A DNA stretch of 22,438 nucleotides from Xanthomonas translucens pv. translucens DSM 18974 (GTDB lineage: Bacteria; Pseudomonadota; Gammaproteobacteria; Xanthomonadales; Xanthomonadaceae). Position numbers and translations under genes: made by a program. The notes under the pieces were generated by a model. It searched no databases. It was not told the DNA's origin and was given only the letters and a program-made list of their open reading frames with translations. Where the stretch lies: the NCBI RefSeq assembly GCF_000331775.1, contig NZ_CAPJ01000228.1:1-22438 (forward strand), written 5' to 3'. Below are positions 13,388 through 21,236 of this stretch, piece by piece. Each line of letters starts with the position of its first letter. Within the stretch, counting starts at the first letter, position 1.

Positions 13388-14992
13388 TCAATACAGCTTG
13401 CGCTCGGCCGCCGGCGGCGGCGTCCACTGGTACAGCCAGGTTTCGGTCAGCGGCTTGCCGCCGGCGCGCAGGAACAGGCGGATGTCGATCTGCTGGGTGC
13501 CCTCGTCCGGCGGCACCACGTCGAACATGGCGCGGTAGCCGGAGAGTTCGTGCAGCGGCCGCGCCGAGACGATCTCGGTGCTGCCGCGGCTCAGCTGCAG
13601 CACCGCCTCGACCTTGGCGTCCTTGTCCTTGCCGAGCCTGGCCAACTCGCCGCCGACGAAGTCCACCGCGAAGCGCCAGGAGAAATAGCTGCGCTTCTGC
13701 CCGACCACACCGCCCAGGCCGGTGCGCGTGGCCACGCACTGCGCCAGCGGCGAGGACGCCGGCGGGCGCGCGCCCCAGTACAGGCGATAGCCGAACAGCA
13801 ATTCCTGTCCGGGCTGCGGCTTGTCCTGCGGATTCCAGAACGCGACGATGTTGTCGAAGGTCTCGTCGACGGTGGGAATCTCCACCAGCTGCACCGAGCC
13901 CTTGCCCCAGCCCTGCTTCGGTTCCACCCACAGACACGGGCGCTTTTCGTAGTACACGCCATCATCGTGGTAGTGGTCAAAGTTGCGGTCGCGCTGCAAC
14001 AGGCCAAAGCCGCGCGGATTCTCGTCGACGAACATATTGAAGCGCAGCTGCGGCGGATTGCACAGCGGCCGCCAGATCCATTCGCCGCCGCCGGTCCACA
14101 TCGCCAGGCCGTCGGTATCGTGGATCTCCGGGCGCCAGTCCCAGTCCATGCGGCGGTCGTTCTCGCCGACCTGGTACATGCTGGTGCACGGCCCCAGGCC
14201 CATGCGCTCGATGGTCTTGCGCGGGTACAGCGCGCTGTCGATGTCCATCAGCAGCACATCGCCATTGGTGATCGCGAAGCGGTAGGCCCCGGCCACGCTC
14301 GGCGAGTCCAGCAGCGCGTACACCACCACGGTGTCCGAGCCGGCCTTGGGCTGCTCCAGCCAGTAGGCGATGAAGTCCGGGAATTCCTCCGGCCCGCCGG
14401 TGCCGGTATCGATCGCCAGGCCGCGCGCGGACTGGCCGTACTGGCCTTCCTTGCCCACCGCGCGGAAATAGCTGGCGCCGAGGAACGCGGCGAAGTCGCG
14501 GTCGGTGTCCTGCTTGGTGTTGAGGCGGAAGCCGGCGAAGCCCAGCTCCTGGGGCAGGTGCTTGCCCTCCAGGCCGCTCTTGCCGTAATCGAACGCGGCG
14601 CCGTCGTAGGCCAGTTCCTGCGCCTGCCCGTCGACCAGGTCGAACATGTGCACCGGCGACTTGAAGTACAGGCCCAGGTGGAAGAACTTGGCCTGGAACT
14701 TCGAAGCGTTGTCCACTGCCCACAATGCATGGTCCTGGCGGTAGCGGATCGACTGATACTGGTCCCAGTTCAGCGCTTCCAGCGGTCCCGGCAGCACCCG
14801 CTTGTGGCTCTGGTAGGGCGCCTGGGCCATGGCCCGGGCGTGGCCCTTGAGCCAGGCGTAATCGAAGGGCTGCGGCTTGCCCAGCCGGCGCAGGCCGACC
14901 GCGGGGGCGGCCTGGCCGAGCATCGGCATCGCGGGCAAGCCCATGGCGGCGAAGGCGGCGGCGGCGTTCTTGAGGAAATCGCGTCGTTGCAT
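13388..14992 (-). CDS. opgD: Glucan biosynthesis protein D, Tat-exported
   Basis: This is a 534-residue periplasmic protein of the OpgG/OpgD family, involved in making osmoregulated periplasmic glucans and controlling their backbone. The N-terminus MQRRDFLKNAAAAFAAMG is a twin-arginine signal (RRDFLK) with a hydrophobic core and probable cleavage near GQA. Family signatures are dense: AQFFHLGLYF-type sequence, LGFAGFRLN, FLGASYFRAVGKEGQYGQSARGLAIDT, EEFPDFIAYW, GENDRRMDWDWRPEIHDTDGL, NPRGFGLLQRDRNFDHY, RPCLWVEP, WGKGSVQLVEIPT, LAQCVATRTGLGG and ETWLYQW. I chose ATG 14992 because it starts the Tat signal; the longer reading to 15031 adds 13 residues. The DUF4380-like gene upstream ends 58 bp before it. 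Confidence 0.94.
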   Translation of the reverse strand: MQRRDFLKNAAAAFAAMGLPAMPMLGQAAPAVGLRRLGKPQPFDYAWLKGHARAMAQAPYQSHKRVLPGPLEALNWDQYQSIRYRQDHALWAVDNASKFQAKFFHLGLYFKSPVHMFDLVDGQAQELAYDGAAFDYGKSGLEGKHLPQELGFAGFRLNTKQDTDRDFAAFLGASYFRAVGKEGQYGQSARGLAIDTGTGGPEEFPDFIAYWLEQPKAGSDTVVVYALLDSPSVAGAYRFAITNGDVLLMDIDSALYPRKTIERMGLGPCTSMYQVGENDRRMDWDWRPEIHDTDGLAMWTGGGEWIWRPLCNPPQLRFNMFVDENPRGFGLLQRDRNFDHYHDDGVYYEKRPCLWVEPKQGWGKGSVQLVEIPTVDETFDNIVAFWNPQDKPQPGQELLFGYRLYWGARPPASSPLAQCVATRTGLGGVVGQKRSYFSWRFAVDFVGGELARLGKDKDAKVEAVLQLSRGSTEIVSARPLHELSGYRAMFDVVPPDEGTQQIDIRLFLRAGGKPLTETWLYQWTPPPAAERKLY

Positions 14993-15020
14993 GGGCCGGA
15001 TCGAAGGGGAAAGGGCCTCC

Positions 15021-15026
15021 ATCATA
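15021..15026 (-). promoter_or_regulatory. Possible -10 box for opgD
   Basis: TATGAT on the minus strand, 29 bases before the opgD ATG in the 58-bp gap after the DUF4380-like gene, fits the -10 consensus at five of six positions. No clear -35 is seen, so opgD may have its own promoter or be read from the upstream gene. Confidence 0.3.
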
Positions 15027-15050
15027 AACAAGCGGCGTTAAACGCGAGAG

Positions 15051-16145
15051 CTACGGCGCGGCACACGCGCCGTCCAACACCAGCGCCGCGGCGTGCCGGC
15101 ACAGGAAGCTGCGCTGCTGCGCCGGGTCGTCGCCGCCGGCGTAGTCCAGCAACGTCCATTGCTCTTCGGCCTGCATGTTCTGGCCTGGCGCCAGGGTCCG
15201 GTATGGCGCGTGCACTTCCATTTCCAGCAGGCCGCCGCCCGGAGCGGAGGTCGGCGCATCCAGATAGAACTCGACCTGACCCTGCTCGGGATGGATGCGC
15301 GCAAGCGGCTGGTGGGCGAAGCGGATCACCCAGGCCTGGCCGCCGGAAAAGGCGGCGATCCAGCCCGCCGACGGCTGCAGCAGCAGCTTGCCGCGTTGTC
15401 CGGCGCTGCCCGGCGGCGCGGCCGCCAGCGCCATCAGCCCGTCCTGCAGCACGTACTGCGGCGGCGCGTAGCCGGCGCCATCGCTGGGCTGCACGCGGAT
15501 GTCGGCGGCCGCCGCGACCGGCACCAGCACACGCGTGGCCGCGCTCACCCGGGTGTTGAACCACAGGTCCCAGGCTACCGCGGTCTTGCGCACGTTCTGC
15601 GCCTGCACCTGCAGCCGCACGCTATCGGCGCGCTGCGGCGACACCGCGAAGGTCTTGCGCAGCCGCACGCCGCTGACCGGGCTGTCCACGCCGCGCAGTT
15701 GCAGGCGCTGCGGCGCGCGCGCGGTGACGGTGGTGGTGGCGAAGCTCAGGTACGGATCCGGCGGCCAGTTCGCATGCGCCGCACGCCGCGCCGGATTGGC
15801 GTGCTGGTGCTGCCACCACGCGCTCTGCGGCCCGACCCAGACATCGTGGCCGAAATACGGAATGTCGTCGGCCGCCGCGCTGACCGTCGGCAGCGGCTGG
15901 CGCTGCACCGCCTCGCCGACCTTGATCAGGTTCGGCCCACCGCTGCGCTGGAAGCCCAGCACGCGCCCGCCCAGGGTCGGGGTGACCGTGAGCCGGACCA
16001 CGCCGTTGTCCATGACCCACGGCACGTTCGCGTCGGCATTGGTGGGCATTGCCGGTGTCGCGGCCCTGCCGGTCGTGTCTGCGCCCGCCAGCGCGAGCAA
16101 GAGCGCGCACGATTGCCACCGCACATTCTGCTTGTCGGTACGCAT
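15051..16145 (-). CDS. Exported DUF4380-like protein
   Basis: This is a 364-residue protein with a probable signal peptide: MRTDKQNVRWQSC, hydrophobic ALLLALAGA, cleavage perhaps near GRAATP. The mature part begins WVMDNGVVRLTVTPTLGGRVLGFQRSGGPNLI, a pattern seen in DUF4380 and aldose-epimerase-like beta-sandwich folds. It continues with VWVGPQSAWW, WDLWFNTRV and the C-terminal LLEMEVHAPYRTLAPGQ, which are consistent with DUF4380. Binding or processing of a periplasmic carbohydrate is plausible from fold similarity but not shown. Its position before opgD on the same strand suggests a link with glucans. The frame is open upstream to 16361, but that part derives from a kinase gene remnant, so I start at the signal peptide. 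Confidence 0.75.
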   Translation of the reverse strand: MRTDKQNVRWQSCALLLALAGADTTGRAATPAMPTNADANVPWVMDNGVVRLTVTPTLGGRVLGFQRSGGPNLIKVGEAVQRQPLPTVSAAADDIPYFGHDVWVGPQSAWWQHQHANPARRAAHANWPPDPYLSFATTTVTARAPQRLQLRGVDSPVSGVRLRKTFAVSPQRADSVRLQVQAQNVRKTAVAWDLWFNTRVSAATRVLVPVAAAADIRVQPSDGAGYAPPQYVLQDGLMALAAAPPGSAGQRGKLLLQPSAGWIAAFSGGQAWVIRFAHQPLARIHPEQGQVEFYLDAPTSAPGGGLLEMEVHAPYRTLAPGQNMQAEEQWTLLDYAGGDDPAQQRSFLCRHAAALVLDGACAAP

Positions 16146-16268
16146 GACGGACCTGCGATCGAGGAAGGGAGCCCGATTGTGGCGACTGCACGGCCGTGGC
16201 GACAGTGAGCCGGTGCAGGCCGCGAAATCGCTGCGGCCGGCGCCGCCGCGGCACATCGTGCTGCGTGG

Positions 16269-16361
16269 CCAGTGCGCCAGCGGCGCCGCGCGCGCCTCCG
16301 CGGTCAGCTCCAGCAATTCGTCGAGCAACAACGACAGGCGTTGCCACTGCAGCGCGTCCAT
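16269..16361 (-). pseudogene. Remnant: first ~31 codons of a serine/threonine kinase gene
   Basis: The reading MDALQWQRLSLLLDELLELTAEARAAPLAHW resembles the N-terminus of the serine/threonine kinases that follow ECF sigma genes in Xanthomonadaceae (WQRLS...LLDxLLEL...ARxAxL). Nothing after residue 31 looks like kinase, and no kinase motif is present. The remnant begins 18 bases after the old stop of the sigma gene, the spacing expected of an intact sigma-kinase pair. It happens to stay in frame with the DUF4380-like gene downstream. Confidence 0.6.
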
Positions 16362-16379
16362 GCGGTGCTCCGGTCGGTC

Positions 16380-16672
16380 CTAGTGATCCTGCATCGGCGC
16401 CAGACCACGCTGCGCATCGCCGAGGCGGCGTAGGCGAAGAAGTGCGCGCGGCCGTCGAAGCGGGCCATGCCGTGCGCGCCGAGCAGCTTCAGATAGGACT
16501 CGTGGACCAGCGAGGCCGCATCCAGGGTCTGCGCCTGCTGCCCGGCCAACTGGCGCCGGGCCATGCTGTGCAGTTCCTGGTAGAGCGTGCTGAGCACGCG
16601 ATCCAGCGCCGCGCGGTCGCCGCCGCGCGCGGCATCCAGCCACACGGTGATCTCGGGGGCGGTCTCTACCAC
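16380..16672 (-). pseudogene. Broken ECF sigma factor gene, lacking its C-terminal half
   Basis: From GTG 16672 about 90 residues match the N-terminal half of the ECF sigma group with the LYQELHSMARRQLAGQ...LDAASLVHESYLKLLG...FDGRAHFFAYAASAMRSV pattern (region 2 and the following linker). After AMRSV the frame no longer matches. Another frame reads APMQDH and stops at 16380, which looks like the original C-terminus. The simplest reading is an internal deletion that removed the rest of region 2 and the region 4 DNA-binding helices and shifted the frame. Intact relatives are about 185-190 residues long. The product cannot act as a sigma factor. Confidence 0.75.
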
Positions 16673-16741
16673 GGCGGTCTTTCCTCCGGCCGGGAGTCGC
16701 GCGGTCTATAGCGCGCGTCGGCGGCCAGCGGCTGCCGTCCG

Positions 16742-17554
16742 TCAGCGCTGGCAGCTCCCGCACCAGACGCTGGCGCGCTGGCCGATGCTGGCGTGGCGCA
16801 GCGGCCGCCCACAGCGCTTGCAGGCCTCGCCCTCGCGGCCGTAGACCGCCAGTTCCTGCTCGAAATAGCCGGGTGCCCCGTCCGGACTGATGAAGTCGCG
16901 CAAGGTGGTGCCGCCGCGGCCGATGGCATAGCCGAGGATCGCCTTGGCCGCCTCGGCCAGGCGCGCATAGCGTGCCCGCGAGACCTCCCCGGCCTCGCGC
17001 AGCGGACTGATTCCTGCCTGGAACAGGCTTTCGGCGGCATAGATGTTCCCGACCCCGACCACGACGCGTTGGTCCATCAAGAACGTCTTGACCGGCGCAC
17101 TGCGACCACGGCTGCGCTGGAACAGATAATCGCCGTCGAAATCGTCCGACAGCGGCTCCGGCCCCAGCGCCTCCAGCAGCGGGTGGGTCTGGCCCGGCGC
17201 CTGCCACAGCAGACAGCCGAACCGGCGCGGATCGTTGAAGCGCAGCACGCGCCCGTCTTCCAGGCTGATATCGACATGATCGTGCGCCCGCGGCGGCGTG
17301 TCCCCGAGCAACACCCGCAGGCTGCCCGACATGCCCAGGTGCAGCAGCGCGCTGCCGGCGGCGGTGTCCATCAGCAGATATTTGGCGCGGCGGCGGATGC
17401 CATCGATACGCTGCCCCGGCAGCTGCTGCGCCACCTCCGGCGGGATCGGCCAGCGCAGGTCCGGCCGCCGCAGGATCACGCCATGGATGCGCCGCCCCAG
17501 CAGATGCGGCTCCAGGCCGCGCCGGGTGGTTTCTACTTCGGGGAGTTCGGGCAT
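16742..17554 (-). CDS. mutM: Formamidopyrimidine-DNA glycosylase
   Basis: This is a 270-residue base-excision enzyme that removes 8-oxoguanine and formamidopyrimidines and nicks the abasic site. The start [18 protein letters not shown] exposes the catalytic Pro2 and Glu3 once Met is removed. RRRAKYL holds the conserved Lys58, [10 protein letters not shown] and DPRRFG bind DNA, and [18 protein letters not shown] is the helix-two-turn-helix. The C-terminal zinc finger is complete (Cys245, Cys248, Cys265, Cys268). The start at 17554 is fixed by the invariant N-terminus. The gene stands alone, 69 bp upstream of the sigma remnant. Confidence 0.97.
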   Translation of the reverse strand: MPELPEVETTRRGLEPHLLGRRIHGVILRRPDLRWPIPPEVAQQLPGQRIDGIRRRAKYLLMDTAAGSALLHLGMSGSLRVLLGDTPPRAHDHVDISLEDGRVLRFNDPRRFGCLLWQAPGQTHPLLEALGPEPLSDDFDGDYLFQRSRGRSAPVKTFLMDQRVVVGVGNIYAAESLFQAGISPLREAGEVSRARYARLAEAAKAILGYAIGRGGTTLRDFISPDGAPGYFEQELAVYGREGEACKRCGRPLRHASIGQRASVWCGSCQR

Positions 17555-17661
17555 GGGGGCTGGACTGCCGTGGCGTGCGATTGACAAGCTTAGCTGGCGC
17601 AATCCGACATTGTCGCCACAACGCAGAGCGCTATTGGACACCGGATGTGGGCGGCAGCCAG

Positions 17662-17695
17662 CCACGCTTGGTCAAGCGTGGTTTTGCGTTTTTTT
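17662..17695 (+). terminator. Strong plus-strand terminator with no evident plus-strand gene
   Basis: CCACGCTT-GGTC-AAGCGTGG (17662-17681) is a perfect 8-bp stem with a 4-base loop, followed by TTTTGCGTTTTTTTA. The T-run lies on the plus strand, and the last bases overlap the TAA of the minus-strand EF-hand gene (17694-17696). Read on the minus strand the hairpin is followed by CTGGCTGCC, not a T-run. Both neighbours are on the minus strand, so what it terminates is unclear. Confidence 0.8.
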
Positions 17696-18107
17696 ACTGC
17701 GGCGGCGCCGCCAACTCTCTTGCGCTGAGGTAGCCATCGCCATTGCTGTCCTGCTTGCGAAAGCGCGCAGTCAGTATGGCCTGGTGCTGGACTCGGCTGA
17801 TCGGCTTGCCGCGGCCGCCAGGCAGTTCCGCGGCGCTGAGCACGCCGTCGTGGTCGAGGTCGCGGGCGTCGAAGGCGTAGCTCATCCAGGCCAGGTATTC
17901 GTCCAGGCTGACGCGGCCGTCGCCGTCGCGGTCCATCCGTTGCAAATAGTTTCCGGTGGTATCGACGACCTGCGCGCTGGCGGCGGCGATCGCGCCGCTC
18001 AGCGCGGCCAGCAGGACCAGCAGCGCCGTGAACGACGAACGCCGCACGAGGCGGCGTTCGCGAAGCGGCTGCGGGAGCCTGCAGGTCATTGCGCCGCCTC
18101 GGGTCAT
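17694..18107 (-). CDS. Exported EF-hand protein, coupled to the desaturase gene
   Basis: This is a 137-residue protein with a basic N-terminus (RERRLVRRSS), a hydrophobic segment at about 26-42 and a likely signal cleavage after ASA (45). The mature part carries three complete 12-residue EF-hand loops: DRDGDGRVSLDE (59-70), DLDHDGVLSAAE (83-94) and DSNGDGYLSARE (120-131). Each has acidic residues at positions 1, 3 (or Asn/His variants), 5 and 12. It should bind calcium in the periplasm. Start 18107 gives an ATGA overlap with the desaturase stop, which suggests translational coupling; ATG 18089 is the alternative. Its role with the desaturase is unknown. Confidence 0.8.
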   Translation of the reverse strand: MTRGGAMTCRLPQPLRERRLVRRSSFTALLVLLAALSGAIAAASAQVVDTTGNYLQRMDRDGDGRVSLDEYLAWMSYAFDARDLDHDGVLSAAELPGGRGKPISRVQHQAILTARFRKQDSNGDGYLSARELAAPPQ

Positions 18108-19300
18108 GCCAGGGCGTAACCCTTCAAGCGCGCGGCGTAGGCCTGCAGGGCGGCGATGCCGCTGGACTCGGCGTCGTGGCACCAGGCCTGCAGTTGCTTC
18201 AGGCGTTCGTTGGCGTCGTGGCTGCGCGCTTCCAGCAGGGCCGCCAGGCGCGCGCGGTGTTCGACCAGGGTGCGCATGCGCGGGCGCTGCGCGACCCAGA
18301 GCTGCAGCTGTTCGCGCGCATCGGGCTTGAGCCAGCGGCCGTCGTCGACCAGGCCCTTGCGCAGGCGCCCCGGCAGCAGCTGACGCAGCTTGGCGCCGGC
18401 CTGCGCGGCCTCTTCCTTCAGCGCCGGGGTGAACACGTTGCGCTGGTAGTCGGTCATCGCCTGGAAGCGGTGCGAGAGCAATGCGCGCAGGGTATCGGCA
18501 TCGGGCACGGCGATGTTCGGGCGCACGTCCAGGGTCGGCGCCACGCGCAGGATCCTGGCCAGACGCAGCGCGGCCAGCGCGCGGATCGCGACCCAGCCGA
18601 TGTCCAGTTCCCAGCGCCGCATCGAGAAGCGCGCCGAACTCGGGAACGCGTGGTGGTTGTTGTGCAGTTCTTCGCCGCCGATCCACAGCGCCCATGGGGT
18701 GAGGTTGGTCGAGGTGTCGGCCGATTCGAAGTTGCGGTAGCCCCACCAATGGCCGAGGCCATTGACCACGCCGGCCGCCCAGAACGGGATCCAGGCCATC
18801 TGCAACGCCCACAGCGCGATGCCGGGCAGGCCGAACAGCAGGAAGTTGACTGCCAGCAACGCCACCGGACCCAAGTTCGCGCGCGGGGTATACAGGCGGC
18901 GCTCAATCCAGTCGTCAGGGGCGCCCTTGCCGTACTGCTCGATGTCGCCGCGCATGGCGCGCGCTTCGCGGTACAGCTCCACGCCGCGCCAGAACACGCG
19001 GCCGATGCCCTTGGTCTGCGGGCTGTGCGGATCCTCGTCGGTCTCGACCTTGGCGTGGTGCTTGCGATGGATCGCCACCCACTCCTTGGTGATCATCGAG
19101 GTGGTGAACCAGGTCCAGAAGCGGAAGAAGTGCGACAGCAGTGGATGGAAATCGACGCCGCGATGCGCCTGGCTGCGGTGCAGGTACAAGGTCACCGCGA
19201 AGATGGTCAGCTGGGTGAACACCAGCAGCACCGCCAGCATGCCCCACCAGCCGACGTCGAGCAGGCCGGTGCTGAGGAAGTCGAGGATCGCGTCGGACAT
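18104..19300 (-). CDS. Membrane fatty acid (acyl-CoA/acyl-lipid) desaturase
   Basis: This is a 398-residue di-iron desaturase of the DesA/delta-9 type. The three histidine boxes are HRSQAH (41-46), HRKHH (78-82) and HNNHH (213-217), with an extra conserved His184 in GLGHWWGYRN. Hydrophobic segments at about 15-40, 55-72, 142-162 and 165-185 give the expected inner-membrane topology. The enzyme adds a double bond to membrane acyl chains using O2. Beyond the core, residues of about 270-398 form a hydrophilic, probably helical C-terminal extension (LKEEAAQAGAKLRQLL and onward) without a recognised domain. It overlaps the EF-hand gene by 4 bp and is divergent from the ABC ATPase gene. Confidence 0.92.
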   Translation of the reverse strand: MSDAILDFLSTGLLDVGWWGMLAVLLVFTQLTIFAVTLYLHRSQAHRGVDFHPLLSHFFRFWTWFTTSMITKEWVAIHRKHHAKVETDEDPHSPQTKGIGRVFWRGVELYREARAMRGDIEQYGKGAPDDWIERRLYTPRANLGPVALLAVNFLLFGLPGIALWALQMAWIPFWAAGVVNGLGHWWGYRNFESADTSTNLTPWALWIGGEELHNNHHAFPSSARFSMRRWELDIGWVAIRALAALRLARILRVAPTLDVRPNIAVPDADTLRALLSHRFQAMTDYQRNVFTPALKEEAAQAGAKLRQLLPGRLRKGLVDDGRWLKPDAREQLQLWVAQRPRMRTLVEHRARLAALLEARSHDANERLKQLQAWCHDAESSGIAALQAYAARLKGYALA

Positions 19301-19441
19301 TGCCAGAACTCCAGGCCGGTGAAGGCATGCGCCAGGTTGATATGGAAGACATGATGGGGGCAGTGGCGGCAAACTTCACCCATCGCCTGCGTACGGTATT
19401 CAGCCGCTGCGCGCTCTTGATCTCAGAACGGTGTCACTTCC

Positions 19442-20284
19442 ATGTCCGTCGCCATTTCCGATGCAACTCTCATGCCGGCCGCCGCGCCGCTGATCGAACT
19501 GGACCGCGCCAGCGTGGTGCGCGGCCAGGTGCGCGTACTGCACGAACTGAGCCTGCGCATCGCGCTCGGCCAGCACACCGCGATCCTCGGCCCGAACGGC
19601 TGCGGCAAGTCCTCGTTCATCAAGCTGATCACACGCGAGCTGTATCCGCTCGCACGCGCCGGCGAAGCCGCGCCGGTGCGAGTGCTGGGCCAGAGCCGCT
19701 GGCAGGTGGACCGGCTGCGCAGCCAGTTGGGCATCGTCAGCGGCGACCTCAGCGTCAATCTCGCCGACATGCCCGGGCTGGACGTGGAGAGCGCGGTGCT
19801 GTCCGGCTTCTTCGCCAGCTATGTGGTGCCGCCGCATCGCGAGGTGACCCAGACCATGCGCGACCGCGCGCGCGAGGCGCTGCAGCTGGCGCATGCGTTG
19901 CCGTTGCTGCAGCGGCCGTACGCGGAGCTGTCGGCCGGCGAGACCCGGCGCGTACTGATCGCGCGCGCGCTGGTCAACCGGCCGCAGGCGCTGCTGCTGG
20001 ACGAACCCGGCACCGGGCTGGACCTGATCGCGCGCCAGCACCTGCTGGCGACGATGCGCGGCCTCGCCCGCCAGGGCATCACCCTGGTGCTGGTGACCCA
20101 CCACATCGAGGAGATCGTGCCGGAGATCGAGCGGGTGATCCTGCTGCGCGGCGGCCACGTGTATGCCGATGGCAAGCGCGAGGAACTGCTGGCCGATGCG
20201 CCGTTGTCGGCGGTGTTCGGCGGCCCGGTGCGGGTGCGGCGCGACGGCGTGAGCTATAGCGCGAGCGTGGCCGAGCCGGAGTGA
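19442..20284 (+). CDS. ABC transporter ATP-binding protein
   Basis: This is a 280-residue single nucleotide-binding domain. Walker A is GPNGCGKSS (50-58), the signature is LSAGE (163-167), Walker B is ALLLDE (183-188), and the switch His220 is in VTHH. The D-loop reads GTGLDLIA. All ATPase motifs are intact. The insertion VLGQSRWQVDRLRSQLGIVSGDLS and the VPEIERVILLRGG ending resemble the ModF/YlmA-like group of lone ATPases. No permease or binding protein gene is nearby, so its substrate, or whether it transports at all, cannot be told. A run of degenerate DNA follows its stop. Confidence 0.9.
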   Translation: MSVAISDATLMPAAAPLIELDRASVVRGQVRVLHELSLRIALGQHTAILGPNGCGKSSFIKLITRELYPLARAGEAAPVRVLGQSRWQVDRLRSQLGIVSGDLSVNLADMPGLDVESAVLSGFFASYVVPPHREVTQTMRDRAREALQLAHALPLLQRPYAELSAGETRRVLIARALVNRPQALLLDEPGTGLDLIARQHLLATMRGLARQGITLVLVTHHIEEIVPEIERVILLRGGHVYADGKREELLADAPLSAVFGGPVRVRRDGVSYSASVAEPE

Positions 20285-20580
20285 ATCGTGGGCGGACAGG
20301 CCTGCAACGGCAGCGCGGACCCACCACCGCTCAAGGCGCCAGCGGGCGATGGATCTCGGCGACGTAGCCGCGGGAATTCCACCACCGCGCTGCGCCGGTC
20401 TTGCGCGGCGAACGGGCGCCACCAGCGGCAGCAACGCGTGCGCGACCAGGCCTTCGCGCTACAGGTCGCGCAGGGGTCTGGGCGGCATGCGCTGCGCGAC
20501 ATCGATCGCCGCCCTGGCGCCCTGGGCGGCGCAACACGCGCTAGCCTTGCCAATCTGCATCATGGCGGTAGCCGCGGGCC
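20285..20580. other. Degenerate stretch with no intact gene
   Basis: No credible gene is seen in these 296 bases. On the minus strand short pieces that look protein-like are spread over different frames, for example VAHALLPLVAPF, RGYVAEIHRPLAP and ARAAIDVAQRMPPRPLRDL. This is what a gene with several frameshifts would leave. I cannot name the family. It may be the remnant of a regulator or enzyme lost together with the pseudogene downstream. Confidence 0.35.
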
Positions 20581-21120
20581 TGGTTCGGGCGGCACGGAGA
20601 TGCGTGGCGAACCAAACCAGACACCAACCTGCTGCACTGGACGCTCGCCGAAAGCGAAGACGACGACCGTTTTGCCATGGACGATGGCCACGGCTGGATG
20701 CGACGACTGATTGCGCTGCGCGATGAGTTGTTGCGTGGCGACATGCGACCGCTTTACCTAGGCTGGCTAGCCGGTATCGACACGCTGCGGGAAGACGCAC
20801 TGGAGCCGGAGCTTCCGCCTGGGCTGGCGGAACTGTCGCCCACACAGCAGGCGTTGGCCCAGTTCCTGGAGGTGGATCCGGATCTGTTGGAAGCTGCGGG
20901 CAGCGGTCGTCCCATCGCCTGAAGACGAAGCGCAGCGCATCGCTGCCTGACTGGATCGATGGCAGCCCGATGCGATGAAGGACGTGCTCAGGCGCATCGT
21001 GCTGGGACAGCGGCAGGACGCGGAGCGGCAGGTGAAATCACACTATGCTGCCTGGCTGAAGGCACGGCGTCCGGCATCCTCGGGTTCTCCCCGATGCCGC
21101 GTGGTCGACTATGCTCGGAA
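20581..21120 (+). pseudogene. Frameshifted, 5'-truncated remnant of a Xanthomonas-type hypothetical protein
   Basis: From 20581 an open frame reads NLLHWTLAESEDDDRF, then WMRRLIALRDELLRGDMRPLYLGWLAGI and LEPELPPGLAELSPTQQALAQFLEVDPDLLEAA. This resembles the C-terminal half of a hypothetical protein family I associate with Xanthomonadaceae (WL..L..LRxELLxGDxRxLYLxWL...PPGLxxLSxxxQALAxFLxxDPDLL); the match is from memory. Near 20897 the frame shifts. In the new frame it continues SPEDEAQRIAA, a TGA stop at 20948 where Trp is expected, then LDRWQPDAMKDVLRRIVLGQRQDAERQVKSHYAAWLKARRP. The N-terminal half is absent. A 5' truncation, a frameshift and a nonsense codon mark it as dead. The function of the intact family is unknown to me. 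Confidence 0.75.
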
Positions 21121-21236
21121 TGAAGGACGGCGGCGACCCACCGCGACGAATGCGTACGCGGTGATGCCGAGAACGCCCGCGTGGTCGGCCCAGCGGCAAG
21201 CGCATGACGTGGCAGGGCGAACGCCCGCGCCGCGCC
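21121..21236. other. Short spacer between pseudogene and mnmE
   Basis: I see no gene, repeat or clear terminator in these 116 bases. Confidence 0.5.

Noticed and set aside
15051..16361. A 436-residue single protein for the DUF4380-like gene
   Set aside because: The first 72 codons match a kinase gene remnant and junk, and would bury the signal peptide that starts at 16145.
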